DNA of 64,000 nt from Cafeteria roenbergensis (GCA_008330645.1 VLTN01000081.1:1-64000); one strand, 5' to 3'. Shown: positions 41,501 through 53,619, counted from the first letter of the stretch. Notes: generated from the sequence alone by a model not told the origin. Made by a program: numbers and translations.

Positions 41501-44500
41501 TGCCGGGGGGGATGTCCGTGTCGACAGGCTCGATGGAGAGCTCCCCAGCTGGGACGAGCAAGCGGGCGGGAGAGAAGGAATCGGGAGCAAAGGGCGGGGG
41601 TCGGCGGAGAAGGTGCCAAGCGGCAGGGGCGGGGCCGCATGGGCAGAGCGACGCTCGAGGAGCGAGCCGCAACGCACGCTGGCGGGCGAAGGGGCCACGA
41701 GCGGGCCCGCGCAAGCGGCGGGGCGAAGGACTGAGGCGAGGCGGCTCCAGGACTCGGCAGGGCGGACACACTCACATGCGCCGACGCTCGGCTCGCCGAG
41801 GCGCTCCGTGGTGGGGCCGTAGACGGTGTGAGCGCGGTGGAGGAAGATGCGGAGGGAGGAGGCGCTGGCCATGGCGAATAGGCCCCAGTCGGCGGGGTCC
41901 CACAGCACAGCAGCGGGCGGCTCGATGGCGTCGGCGATGCGCATGGTCAGGTTGTCGACTGGGTTGAACAACCAGCTGCGGTTCGCCGCGTCGACGACGA
42001 TGACGCGGGTGCCCGCCTGGTTGGGGTAGACGCGGCGCACGGAGCAGGCACCGCCCGCTCCCCCCGCCGCTGCGCTGCCACCGGCCTGAGGGTGAACGAA
42101 GCGGGCTCCGTCGAGCCGCCGCCCAGTCTGCGAGGGCGAGAGAGACGATGCGGGTCCACCAAGCGCGCTGAGGAGGACGGCGCGGTACGGCAAGCCGAGG
42201 CGGGAGGCGAGCCTGCGCGCGCGACTGCAGCATGGACCACGCGCCTTGCAAAGCCCTGCAGAGCAAGGCGCTCGGGCTGTGCGCTCGGCGCCAGTGAGCA
42301 GCGCGCAGCGCGCGGAACAGGAGGCTGGCTCACCGGCGAGTGCCAGAAGTGCACGGACCCGTCCTCGGTGCCCCACAGCACCAGCTCTCCCACCGCGGTC
42401 ACGCAGGTCGCGGGGCTGTCTCCTTCGTTGAGAGGGTGAGGGGCGTCGGCCGCAGCGTCGCCCCCGCTGGATGGCTCGATTGCATGCGCCAGCACCGTGC
42501 CTCCGCACAGGGCGACGCAGTGGGAGGGGCCGAGAGCTGCCTCGCGGACCTCTGAGAGGTACTCTCGCTTCGCCACGGGCGGGCCGGCGGTGCCGTCGGC
42601 GGTGACCCGCAAGCGGTAAAACCAAGCCCGGTCGTTGATGGCTGCCATGATGTGGGTGGGGCCCAGTGCGAGCAACTTCGGCTCCACCTCGAGCGGGACG
42701 CGCAGGCGTGCGTCCTCTGCGGCCGTGTCCGTCACGGAGACCTCGCGGAGAGAGGAAAGCGTGGCGAAACTGCAGGCGAGGCGCGGAAACACGGCGGGGG
42801 CGGGGCAGCACGGCAGGTGAGGGCGACGTCAACGAGGAAGGACCTGCGGCCAGCTCCGAGACGGCAGACTGAGAAACGGCCTCTTTCACGAGGCGCCCGC
42901 GCTCGGAGGTTGCAAGTATGGAGTGTGCCGCAGAAGCACTGGGGGCGGGGGCAGGGCAGCTGGGAGTTGCACGCCCTGGTGCGGGCCAAAGCACCACCCG
43001 CTCACCGGTTGCCGTTGGCGACCCCGAGGGTTGGCAGGTCGCCCAACAGGGTCACGAGGTCGCCCGAGCTCGACGCCGCCGTGAGGATCTGGCCGTCGCG
43101 CGTCCACTGGAGGGCCTCCACGGTTCCCATGTGTGCCTCCAGCCTGAGGGCCACCCGGTCCTGCGGCGCAAGGTCGGAGCAAAGCGACGGGAGGGCGAGG
43201 GCGAGGGCGAGCCGGCGACTCCGGTGGGCTCTGGCCGGGAGCGACGAGGCCGTGAGTGTTGGGCGGCGAGGCGTGGCCGCGAAGCAAGCGGGCGCGCGGG
43301 GCAGCCGAGCAAAACGCGGCTAGCTCCAGCAAGCCTGAGCCGGCAGCGCGAGCGGGCCACACGCTCAGCCGCCTGCGCCGTTGCGGGCTGCCGGCCCTCC
43401 CGAAGCGGAGAGCTCAGCGAGCGACCACGCGTCGCCGACGCAGCCGCCGCCACAACCTGCAGCACGGGCTTCACTCACAGGCGGCGCCTTGCGGCTGGAC
43501 AGCGCCGAGGATAGGTCAAGAATGCGCACGGTGTTGCCCCCGGCCACGGCGAGGTGGAGGAGGCGCTCGGACACAGCCATCGCCGTGGCCGCCTCTCGCT
43601 GCAGAGGCACCGTGAAGATCTCGGTCCCCAGCTCCTTCCTGTGGGTCGAGATGACCGTGACGAATCCGCGCTGGAAGCCGACGGCGAGGTACCCGTCGCC
43701 GAACCATGCGAACCGCTCGATCTGGCCGTACTTCTCCTGGAAGGTGAGCTCGAAGGGCTTGTCGTCGTGCTCGGCGGTCTCGAGGAGCAGGAGGGATCGG
43801 CCTCCCATGTTGACCGTGAGGGTCGAGGGGCTCCGGCCGGCCGAAGGGGAATCGGTCTTCTGCCGGGCAAAGCAGATCTGCCTGGCCTCAGCCGTGAGGT
43901 CCGTTGCAACGATGGTGTCGCCCTCAGAGGTGGAGAGAGTGACGACGGCGTCGTCGCCTCCCATGGCCAGCCGGCCGGACATTGACCACGCCGCGGAGAG
44001 AATGGCGCCCGTGTGCTTGCCCACCAGCGGGATTGTGCGCCGGACCGCCATGTTGTAGAGGAGGAGGTTGCCGGCCCCGTCGCCAGCGGCCAAGATGGGG
44101 CTGTCCTGTGCCCAGGAGATGACTTGCGGCTCTCCCACGGCCGAGTTGGACACGCTACTCAGGGTTCGCGTGGCGAGCTCGAAAACGCTGATTTTGGCTA
44201 CGCCGTGCTGGCACACGGCGATGGCCTGCAGGTGACGCGCAGGGCGGAAGGGGAGACGCACCATGACAAGCACCGGCGCAACGGTGTGAGTCGCAGCCCC
44301 GCAGCAAGGACGCGGCACGCTGGGGCGGCAATGCTCGACCCGTTCGATTCGCCGCTCACCGTTCCGTCGTGGGACCACGCGACTTGTTTGCAAGCGCCGC
44401 GCATTTCCAGCGATGTCTCGTGGACGCGGGCCCCATTCCGGTCATGCACGAGGAGCTGGCCTGCGGGCGCGCGCGCTCGCCGCGAGTGTGGGCAGGCGCA

Positions 44501-44810
44501 GCAAGGAATGCAGTCAGGGAGGGCAATTGTCAGCCCCGCCCGACCACCGCATGGCAGGGCAGGCGATGCAGCCCTGGCGAGCTCGCCCGTCGAGCCAGGC
44601 CAGCTTGGCGACAACGGCGGCGAGGGAGGCGCGGGAGGGCCGCTTCGCGAGGCGGGGCTCCGCTCTCGGTTGAGCACTCGCCCGTTGCTTGCGCGGGTGC
44701 CGCTCACCATTCGCGCCACAGGACGCCAGAAACGTCCCTCGCTGGTTCCACTCGAACCGCACACGGCCTGCGCCGTGGACGCGCTCCTGGATGTGGAACA
44801 GGACCTTCAT
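38537..44810 (-). CDS. IFT144: intraflagellar transport protein IFT144 (WDR19)
   Basis: Core subunit of the IFT-A complex, which drives retrograde transport in cilia and entry of membrane cargo. Ten exons: 44810-44708, 44460-44360, 44225-43479, 43160-43006, 42769-42334, 42127-41776, 41548-40277, 40040-39904, 39698-39428 and 39342-38537, giving 1,459 residues with every phase consistent. Residues about 1-630 form two WD40 propellers; family-specific stretches include FQEKYGQIERFAWFGDGYLA, GFVTVISTHRKELGTEIF and MAAINDRAWFY. Residues about 650-1300 are TPR-like helical repeats (AIRVYRALGDAGMVMSLEAV, GKFYAKAAHYHRALNHFLD, YIFKLYMALDNFEQAAKAAI). The C-terminus holds the zinc-binding cysteine pairs CPVC, CPSC, CPRC and CPMC (about 1323-1387) with TGRHMVLDDW, diagnostic of WDR19. 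It is slightly longer than the human protein (1,342 residues). Its 5' end faces the MORN-repeat gene. Confidence 0.96.
39801..39814. repeat. G14 homopolymer (poly-C on the coding strand) in an IFT144 intron
   Basis: Fourteen consecutive G on the plus strand within the 39903-39699 intron of IFT144; C-rich on the transcript. Confidence 0.9.
40045..40068. repeat. (GGT)8 microsatellite, reads (ACC)8 upstream of an IFT144 acceptor
   Basis: Eight GGT units on the plus strand. On the coding strand these are ACC units ending in GCAG at the acceptor of exon 8 (exon begins at 40040), so the repeat doubles as the pyrimidine-rich tract. Confidence 0.93.
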
Positions 44811-45845
44811 GGCCCCTGGAGCCCCCGCGCGCCGAGCGCGCTTGTGGTTCATCGGGCGGTTGCTTTGCCCTCGGCGCATATATTTGACACCCTGCGAATA
44901 AGGAAACCCGATCGCCGGGACACTTTTGCTGGCTGAGCGTTGAGAGCGGCCTTTGGCTCACACTGCTTGATGGCACTGTGTGCATGCGCTGCTGTTCCTG
45001 CGGACCTTTTGCATCCGTCTCCACATCAGCTCCGCCGAGGGCGTGACTCTCGAGAGGACGGAGATACCAAGGGCCTGTTTGCCGAGCAGAGGGGTGTAGG
45101 AGGCTTGCGTAGAGGGACTGCCTCGAGTGCTGGCATGTTGCGCCAACAACAGCGGTTCGGCTGGGTCTTTTGTGACAGCCACTCAATGCAGCATGAGCTT
45201 TCTGGCATGGGATGCAAGCAATACCAGGAGTCGAAACTGGAGTTTCGTGTGCAGTCGCCTCCGATTGGAAGCGTGTCGAATTCGTTCGCATCCCTGCAGT
45301 GGAGGAATCTGCATGGGACCACGAGCAATTCACAAGCTCCTCACCGAGGGCCTTACTCAGCACGAGTGCAGATGCTGCCCGCTCGGCATGGGAGGCAGCA
45401 GCGCTGGCCCCCATTGGCTCTCGATGCCATTCGCTGTCGCGGCATCAAGCCCCTTGACACCGCTTTGCGCATCAATGCGCTTGCCATCACCGAGCGCTAA
45501 GCATCCTTGAATTTCGACATGTCGATGCTTTGCCGGCGCTTGCGCCACCAGAGTCAGGGGCGCACAGCACGCTCCTGTGCTCCGCCGGTCGGACAACTTC
45601 CTGAGCACCGCGCCTGCATCGCCCCAGTTCGCCGCAATGCCCGCGATTGCGAGCACGATGCTTACAGCCTCGGCGTCGTCGGAGCCCTTGGCCGTGGTCC
45701 CGGCGGCAGATTGCAACTGATCGAGGTTGCATATTGGCCGCGCCGCCCAGGATGTGGCTCTGCCGCCGGCGGTCAACGGCCCGCCGCGGCCTCAGGGCCC
45801 ATGCGCCCCCACTGCGGCCCTCAGGCGCAGGCAACGGGGCGCCTG
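44811..45845. promoter_or_regulatory. 1-kb divergent, lower-GC intergenic region between IFT144 and the MORN gene
   Basis: Both flanking genes are transcribed outward. The stretch from about 44,875 to 45,780 is visibly less GC-rich than the rest of the window (roughly 55-60% in several lines). Open frames on both strands (for example 44940-45500 and 45357-45776) have irregular composition, no recognisable motifs and no matching splice context, so I do not call them genes. ATATATTT at 44878-44885 lies 68-75 bp upstream of the IFT144 ATG and reads AAATATAT on its strand, a TATA-like element. Confidence 0.5.
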
Positions 45846-48800
45846 ATGGACCGAATCCACCCATTCGTGCGCATTCCCGGGGGTGCGCCGTATTCGGACT
45901 ACAACACCGACCGCGGCGTGGCCGAGCAGATCACTGCCGAGGCATGCCGGCTGCTCGTGGCAGACCACGACTGCGGCCTGGACGAGGAGCAGAGGTGAGG
46001 CTGTCAGGGCCTGTCGCGCGCTGTTACCATCCGTGCGCGCCGTTTGTGGCGGGGTGGGGCGAGCGAGGGGTTGTGACGTCGGAGTGTGTGCTCCGGTCAT
46101 CGAGCCAATTGCGGCGGGCTCCGCTTCTAGCCCCCGCGCCACCCAGCCTGGCCCCAAGCTCATGACCTTGGCTCGCGCAGGTTCCACGGCACCGGTCGCA
46201 TCGAGTACGAGAGCGGGCTGGTGTATGAGGGCGACCTCGCCCACGGCCGCGCCACCGGCCGAGGCAAGCTGTTTTGGCCATCCGGCGAGGCGTACGAGGG
46301 CACGGTGCGCAATGGCAGGGCCTGGGGCGAGGGGCGCATGGAGTGGCCCAACGGGACCACGTACGAGGGGTCGATGCTTGACGGCAAGCGCCACGGCTTC
46401 GGGGTCCTGGTGGCCGCGTCTGGGGTTCGCTACGAGGGCGAGTGGGCGGGAGGCAAGCGTGAGGGCCGGGGCCGGCTTGTGTACGGCGTGGCCGTGGGGC
46501 CGGATGGTCAGCGCGTGGTTAACGAGTACGTGGGCCAGTTCAGAGCGGACAGGCGGCACGGCGTCGGCACGCTTCGGTACGCGTCAGGGTCCGTGTACGA
46601 GGGGGAGTGGCGCGACGACCGCAAGGCGGGGCAGGGGGTGATGGTGTGGCCGGCGTCTGGCCAGGTGTACAAGGGGGGGTGGGCAGACGACCAGCCCGAC
46701 GGGCAGGGCGTCAGCGTGTGGGAGAGGACGCGGCCGCAGGCCGCCGACGAGCACAGCGCCGATGCTAGCCGCCGTCCAATGTGCACGCGGTACGAGGGCG
46801 GCTTCCGGGGAGGAGCGCGCCACGGCGTGGGGACCCTCTACTACGCTGACGGCGCCAAGTACACCGGCACGTGGCGGGAGGGGCTCAAGGAGGGTTTGGG
46901 CGTGATGGTGTCGGCCGACGGCGCGGTGTACGAGGGCGTGTTCGAGGCGGACAGGCCGCGTGACGGCCCGCAGCGCCGGTCGGACGCGCCGCCTTCGCCG
47001 CGCACGACGGAGCGTCAGACGGCGTACTCCCTCCACGTGGATGACGTCATCACTGGGGCCCTGCCGTCGGTCAAGGCGCGCGGGGCTGGGTCGCTGGCAG
47101 GGCCGGCAGGCGCGGCGCTAGCAGGGCTGTCTGCAGCCAGGGCAGTGGGCGGTGCAGTGCTTGCCGGCGGGGGGGTTGTCGGAGGGCGAGGGCTCGCGCT
47201 GGCCACTCGGCGCGACGCCACTGCCACGCAGAACGTGCTGTCGCGGTGGCTGCCGCTCCTGCGCCGGTGGTACGACGCGGCCTGCGTCGAGGGATCCACT
47301 GCGATGGGCGGGCCCCTTGAGATCTCAGACGGCGAGGGAAAGCCCGTAAGGGTGGTGATGGAGGCTGGATCGTCGGTCGACGCCGACGGGACGGGCGCTG
47401 CAGCGAGCGAGCAGGGCCGTGCTGACGGCCGCAGCGAGGTGCCCGGGCTCGCCCTGCGAACGCTGGCAACGCTGGGCGAGATTGACAACGAGGAGGAGGA
47501 GGAGGAGGACGAGGACGAGGAGGATGATGATGATGATGAGGAGGGCAAGGATGGCGACGATGACGACTCGGCCGCCAGCGGGCAACGCGGCCAGGACGGG
47601 CTGGTTGCCAGCAAGGGGTCCGTTGCGTCAGGCGCTGCCGCGCAGCGGTCGCGGGCAAGCCTCGAGGCCGCCGGCCATGCCGTGGAGGGCAAGGAGGCCG
47701 ACGAGCGGCAGGGCAAGGAAGGGGAGTTCGAGCAGGAGGACGGGGAGGCGGCAGGGGGGCGGAGCGGTACCAGCGGTCGCGCTGTCGGCGAGGCCGGCTC
47801 CGATGCGGGTTCTCGGCCCAGTCTGCGGATCGACGGGGCGTTGTCTCGGCAGAGCGAGGGCTCAGCGCCAGCTGGCGAGCAGGGCGACGCGCCCCGGGGC
47901 CCGGAGGACGGCGCCGGCGGACAGCCTGGCCGGCAGCCCGGCTCTGCGCGCAGCGAGGGCATGAGCCTGACCGGCCGGCAGGCTGCCATGGCGGTGGCCC
48001 CCATGCACGCGCACAGGCTGGCGGCCATGGGGGCGAGCGACGCGCTTCGCTCGGCGGGGGCGGACCCCGTGGCGGTCGCCAGTGCTGGCGTGTTCGCAAT
48101 GCCCCAGCGCGGGCTGTGGCGCGTTGCCAGGGCCATGGGGCTGCTGCGCCCCCCAGTCACCACTGCCGTCGTGGACAGGGTGCTGCTGCTCGTGAGAGCC
48201 CGCCACGTGAGGCGAGCCCTCGCCGGCTTGGAGACGACCCGAGAGCGCGAGATGCCGTCGTCGGCGTCGTCGTCGCCGCAGGCTGGGCCTCGCTCGGCGA
48301 TGGCGGGCGAGGGCGGTCTCGGGCTCGACCCAGCGCGCAAGAGCGTGTCAGTCGGCCTCCTCCCGTCCCCTGCGGCTCACTCGTCCTCCAGGTCGGGCAT
48401 GTCAGCAACCGCGGGAGCAACCGCGGCGGACGGCAGCTTCGCGGAGCCGCAATCGCCTTGCTCGCCTGCGCCTGCCATGCTGGAGCCGCTCAGCGACGCG
48501 GAGTTCGCGCAACTCCGCGCGCGCATCGCCGCTCCGCTTGCTGGCCCGAGGCACGACCCGGCTCGCCCGGTGCTGTTCCGGGAGTTTTTGGAGGTCGTGG
48601 TGCGGCTCTGCCGCATCCTTTACTCGGGAGGACGGCGCCCCCCGACGGACCCGGCAGCGCTTGAGGCGGCTGCCCAGCACAGGCAGGAGGAGGCCGCTGC
48701 GCTCACGGCCCAGCAGAGCCTGGCGACGACGTTCGTCCAAGGTGGCGGCGGGTTTGCGCCTTCGTCGGGCCCGGCGTCGCCCATGGTGTCGGGCAGCGTT

Positions 48801-51128
48801 TCGGTGGCGGGGCCGCCAGTGAGCCCGGCGGCGGGCGGGCCAGGGCCCACGGGGGCGGCCTCCGTCCGCTCGGCCAGGCAAGCTGGTCTCGCGAGCGGCC
48901 GGCGTGCTTCGGCGCGAGACGCCGGGAGGGGGACCACGACGGGGCGCGCTGCAGCCACTGCCGCTGCCAGCGGTCATGGCGCAGCGGCAGGCTCGGCGAG
49001 AGGCCAGGGGACTGCGCGGCGAGGCGGCCAGCCGAGCGCCCGGGCCCCGGGGACCAGCCGGCCGCACTCGGTGGCCGCCAGCGCCCGATCCGCTGGCGGG
49101 CGGACGGCAGGCGGGCGGCGGGCCGGCGGCGGCAGCAGCAGCTCTGCTGATGGCGATGCCGTCACGGTTGCCGCGGCGCAGCGCGTGCCGCCCCGTCCCA
49201 GCAGGGCGGTTCCCGCCTCCTCCCTCGCCTTCGCGGTCGACTGCGCCCTCTGGTACATGGCCGTGCCGGCAGCGGCGCAGCTTGGGGTGGCGGCTCTTCC
49301 CGGAGGCAGAATGCCCGGGCTCCTGGCCGCGGGCAGCCCCACCCGCCACAGCCCCTCGCAAGGCGCCGGCTCGGGAGCCCCCACCCCCTTCGGCCCCCCG
49401 TCCGTCGCCGCGTGGGGGGAGCCCACTCCGGCCGCCTCCCCTGCGGGCTCCGGCGGCATGTCGTCCCTGCAGCCGGGCAAGGGACGCGTGCCGTCGCTCA
49501 GGTCCTTCGACCAGCACCTGGCCTGGGACATGGCCTCAGGGGGCCTGCGCTCCCTCCTCTTCCGGCCGGACGCCCTCGCCGGCCTAGACGCGCTTGCGCC
49601 CGCTTTGCGCGTTCTCTTCCTCCGCTACTCGGTGCCGGACGACGGGCCTGCCATGGTGCCGACGTCCGTAGACCCGGGCGCGCTCGCGGACATGGTGGCG
49701 GGCGAGGAGGGGTCCTCCGGCGCGCTGTCTGGCACGCTCGCGGCCGCGCGCAAGAGCGTGCACGGGCGGGTGGTCAACGGACACGGCCTCCTCCGGATGG
49801 TGAGGGACGCTGGTCTCTTCGCAGACGACTTCGGGGCGGAGCAGGTGGCCGTGCTGATGCGCCGCTCGCTCTTCGACCTCTCAGGGGCGTCTGGGAGGGC
49901 CGACTTGGGGGCCACCTGCGGTGGGCTCGCGACGGGCCAGGTCACGACAGGCGTCGTTGCACCGAGGCGGGAGGTGGCCGAGGCAGAGGCGGCCGCCGAG
50001 GAGGAGGACGACAATGTGGCCATTGCCGACTGCGGGCTGGTGCTCGTTCCCGACGAGGAGGAGGACGGCGTGGAGGGGGCGGCAGCGGCGGAGGCATCAG
50101 AGGCCGGGCCGCTCGGGCGGGCCGGATCAGGGGACGAGGAAGCCGGCTTGGGTGCAGGCGCCGCAGGCAAGGGGGCGGCGAAGCAGGCAGCAGCTGCAAG
50201 CAAGCGCCCCGGTGCAGGTGCCGGCGCGGGCGTGGGTGCCGGCGCGGGTGAAGCCGCCCCTCGCGCAAAGGCGTCCGGCGCAGATGCCAAGGCCGGCCCA
50301 CGCGGCCCCGCCCCGCGAACTGATTCGGAGGGATCGTCGCGTGGCTCTGCCACGGCCCGGTCCGCGGCGTCCAGCAGCAAGGCATCGGCGGCAACGTCGG
50401 CGGCAACACGCCCTGACCAGCGCCAGCGAAAGCCTGCCAAGGCCCGAACGCCGATCGGCCCCGGCCTCCCAGACCTTGGTGCGGAGGCCACAGCCGCGGA
50501 CTGGCCGCTGATCCTGGCTCGGCTGATGCTGGCTCTGCTGCGCCTTGCTCCGCGCCGCGCCGCCAGGGCAGTGGCCCATGAGCGCAGGTGGGCCGAGGCG
50601 AAGCGCGAGCTCGAGGAGGCTGCGCAGGCCAAGGCCCAGGCCGCGGCCCAGGCTGCCGCCGAGGCCGCGGCTGCCAACAAGAAAGCTAAGAAGAAGCCTG
50701 CCAAGAAGGGCGCGCCGGCAGAGCCGGAGCCCGTCTTCGAGGCCGAGCCGGTCACGGCGGCGCAGATCGAGGCCGTGGTCGGTCCCCCGCCCAGCCCCCC
50801 GCTGCTCATGCCCGGGGCGTCGGCGCCCGCCTCTGCGCGGGAGGTGCGCGACTGCGGCGCGGCTCCGGGCCGCACACCGGTCGCTCTGGGCCGCGGCGCC
50901 CCGCTCGCGGACAAGCTTCAGGTGTTCCTTTCCACGGTGCTGCTGAGGAGGCTCGCGGTGCCCGGCTTCACAGAGGCGTTTGCTCGCGCCGACCCCTTGA
51001 GCGAGGCCGGGAGCGGGGGGAGGCTCTCTGCTCGCCGCAGCAGCCGCAGCCCACGCACTGGCCTGTCCGCCGCAGAAGCGGCAGCTGCATCCGCGGCGGC
51101 AGCAATGGAAGTCGCCAAGCTGCGGTGA
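45846..51128 (+). CDS. MORN-repeat protein, radial-spoke RSPH10B-like
   Basis: Exons 45846-45994 and 46181-51128 join as codon AG|G and give 1,698 residues; an alternative upstream ATG is at 45801. Residues about 55-300 contain some nine MORN repeats of the form YEGxxxxGxxxGxGxxxxxxG (LVYEGDLAHGRATGRGKLFW, EAYEGTVRNGRAWGEGRMEW, SVYEGEWRDDRKAGQGVMVW, AKYTGTWREGLKEGLGVMVS). MORN repeats bind membranes or scaffold proteins; in the radial spoke head this architecture is RSPH10B. The rest alternates disordered Glu/Asp-, Gly/Ser- and Ala/Lys-rich linkers with short ordered helices (VLSRWLPLLRRWYDAACVEG, LFREFLEVVVRLCRILYSGG, KLQVFLSTVLLRRLAVPGFT). The ciliary neighbourhood supports an axonemal role. 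MORN identity is certain; RSPH10B orthology is tentative because the protein is about twice as long. Confidence 0.85.
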
Positions 51129-51508
51129 GGCAGCGCGCTGCCGTCCTGGGCAGCGGCGTCCAGAGGCGCTTCGGCCGGCGCCCGGCCATGCCTCGCGTGC
51201 AGTGCGGCACAGGCCGGACACCGGGAATCTGTGCTCGAGCGACTGTGGGGCGGGGCTTTGTTCGCGCAAGCGGGTGGCCTCCCAGCATCCCGAGGGAGAG
51301 GCGCCCGATTTTGACAATGCGATGCCTGGTTGCTTCACGGGGCGCGGATGGCTCGAGGATGAACAGTCACAAACAACACGCACCGTTGGCCGCAGCTGCA
51401 CCAGAGCAGTCTCTGGCGATGCATCCACGCACAGTCGCGCACGAATCACACGCACGCCCTGCCACGCTGGCAGCTCTGCTTGCGCGCGTGGCAGAGCAGC
51501 CCGCCCGC
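51129..51508. other. convergent 3' intergenic region
   Basis: 380 bp between the MORN gene (+) and BBS5 (-). Somewhat lower GC around 51,300-51,440. No feature recognised. Confidence 0.5.
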
Positions 51509-53619
51509 TCAGGCGCTCCAAAGCTTGCCGATGTCGTAGCCGGGGGGGAGCGCTTCCACGGCCAGTCCCAACTCCGGGTCAAAGACGGGCTCCCTGTCCG
51601 CCGCCTTGGACGCGTCAGCTAGGTAGGCCGCCATTGTGTCGCTGGTCTCGGCAGAGTCGACGATCTCCACGTCGTCAGCCCGGCGCTCCAGCGGCGCGGA
51701 CTGCGTGGAGGTCGGGGCGTCCTCCACAGTGTGCTTCACGCCGAGGACGGGGTCGGCCAGGAACACCTTCCACAGCGACGAGACCTCCTTGCAAGCCGCC
51801 TCGCGCCTGCAGACAAGGCGAGGACAAGAGCAGGGCTGGGAGCGGCTCAGGCCACGCGCATGCGCCGGGGGCTGGGCGCTGGTGCTGCTGGCTGCACAGC
51901 TGCTCGCAGGCACTGCCGCTAGCACGGGCGTTGCCAGCCAGCTCACGCGGCGGCAAGGCCGGGCAGGGCTGCGGCTGCTGCCGCGGCTGCTGCCTGGACC
52001 GGCGACAACGTTGCCATGCGCTGGCCATGCGCTGGCCAGCCGCTGGCAGGCTCACCTCTCATCGGGCTCGATCTTGAAGCCCAGGACGTATCCTCCAGCG
52101 CGCGGCACCGTCTCCACGACGAGGGCTTGGCCGAACTTGGAGGCGCGCACGTGAACCTTGGAGATCTGGATCCAAGGGATCGAGACGTTGAAGTTCTCGG
52201 CCAGCGACGCGTGCCACACCTGCGCCGACGGGAGAGGCGGTGGTTGCGGGGGGCTCGCAGCGGTGGTTGCGGAGGGCTCGCAGCGGTGGTTGCGGAGGGC
52301 TCGCAGCGGTGGTTGCGGAGGGCTCGCAGCGGTGGTTGCGGAGGGCTCGCAGCGTTGGTTGCGGAGGGCTCGCAGCGGTGGTTGCGGAGGGCTCGCAGCG
52401 GTGGTTGCGGAGGGCTCGCAGCGTTGGTTGCGGAGGGCTCGCAGCGGTGGTTGCGGAGGGCTCGCAGCGGTGGTTGCGGAGGGCTCGCAGCGGTGGTTGC
52501 GGAGGGCTCGCAGCGTTGGTTGCGGAGGGCTCGCAGCGGTGGTTGCGGAGGGCTCGCAGCGGTGGTTGCGGAGGGCTCGCAGCGGTGGTTGCGGAGGGCT
52601 CGCAGCGGTGGGCGGCTCCGCGCAGGGGCGAATGCGAACGTTGGAAGGATGCACTCGCGGCCGAGCCGCCCGCCGGATATCAGGCGGCAAGCCGCGCCTG
52701 CCGGCGAAGCAGCGGCCACGGGAGCGCGTCGGCAAGGGCAGGGGCGCGGGGCGCGTCTCACCATGCGAATGTTGGTCAGGTAGAGGACCCCCAGGTTGCC
52801 CTGGTCGCTGGAGAGGTTCATCACGCCGTCGAGGCGGTTGAACACCTCCTCGTCGGGCAGCTGCCGCAGGAGGCCGTCACGGACGATGGCGCCGCGCAGC
52901 TTCAAGTCGCGGTACAGCTTTGATGTCTCGTACGCGCTGCGCAGCGGAGCAGGGTCGAGGAGAGGGGAGGGCAAGGCGTAGGGCGGGGAGCGTGCCTCGG
53001 CCTGGCCCGGCGCAGCATTGTCGCTCCATCAACGGCGCGGCCAGGAGGAGGACGAAGGGCCCGTCGGGTGCGCCGACGACACTCACCGGAACACGGCCTG
53101 CACGGTCGTGAAAAGCCTGGGGCTGCCTTCGACCAGGGACGTGAAGATGAACTCGTAGCGCGCCTCGTCGAACTTGGTCATAAGATACAGCGCCTGGGCG
53201 CGAGCCCGCAGGATGCTGGGCGCCGAGCGAATGGTGATGGTCTGGATGCACGAGTAACCCACGGAAAGGTTGGTCTTGAAGGACTTGTGGGAGATCCAGA
53301 CCATGCGCAAGTTTGTGATGAGCAGCGTGCCTCGAGTGCCGTTGTTCCCCTTAGTGTCCTCGACTGAGTTCATCCGGTCGATCACGAACTCGCCCTTTCG
53401 GCACATGACCGCTCTGCGAGCAGATGCCGGGGCGGGAGCCCGCACAAAGCGGCGGTGGTGGAGGCGCTGGGGGGGGGCGCGGGGGGAAGCCAGCAGCGGC
53501 CCGACGCCGGCCAACGCCCGCAAGCGCGCCGCTGCTCACTGCGCCGGAAGGAACAGGCGAATCTCCTTGTCTTGCCACACCTGGCCGCTGGACGGGCCAG
53601 ACGCGTCGGCAGCGGCCAT
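51509..53619 (-). CDS. BBS5: Bardet-Biedl syndrome 5 protein, BBSome subunit
   Basis: Subunit of the BBSome, the coat-like adaptor that carries membrane proteins in and out of cilia; BBS5 binds phosphoinositides through two PH-like domains. Exons 53619-53540, 53413-53087, 52936-52762, 52219-52056 and 51806-51509 give 347 residues (human protein 341). Family sequence runs throughout: DRMNSVEDTKGNNGTRGTLL, TNLRMVWISHKSFKTNLSVG, YEFIFTSLVEGSPRLFT and, across a junction, RAYETSKLYRDLKLRGAI. It continues with DGVMNLSSDQGNLGVLYLTN, then after intron 3 VWHASLAENFNVSIPWIQI, SKFGQALVVET, YVLGFKIEPDE and the C-terminal DREPVFDPELGLAVEALPPG. All introns begin GTGAG and all phases agree. Intron 3 (52761-52220) holds a 16-copy minisatellite. 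The gene is head-to-head with WDR60 at 135 bp. Confidence 0.97.
52237..52604. repeat. minisatellite of sixteen 23-bp units in BBS5 intron 3
   Basis: Sixteen contiguous 23-bp units of the form GCGGTGGTTGCGGAGGGCTC plus GCA. Units 6, 9 and 13 share one G-to-T change (GCGTTGG), and the first unit has a GGGGGG variant. There are no spacers. Because 23 is not a multiple of three and the unit lacks stops, all six frames stay open through it, producing meaningless open frames. Confidence 0.97.

Noticed and set aside
44940-45500. 186-residue plus-strand frame in the IFT144/MORN spacer
   Set aside because: No recognisable motif, irregular composition and competing frames on the other strand; kept only as a compositional anomaly.
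52237-52604. CRISPR-like appearance of regularly repeated short units
   Set aside because: Units are contiguous with no spacers, and the locus is an intron of a eukaryotic gene.
52052-52923. Several overlapping open frames of about 230 residues on both strands across the minisatellite
   Set aside because: The 23-bp unit lacks stops and shifts frame each copy, so all frames read the same cyclic peptide. The region is a BBS5 intron.
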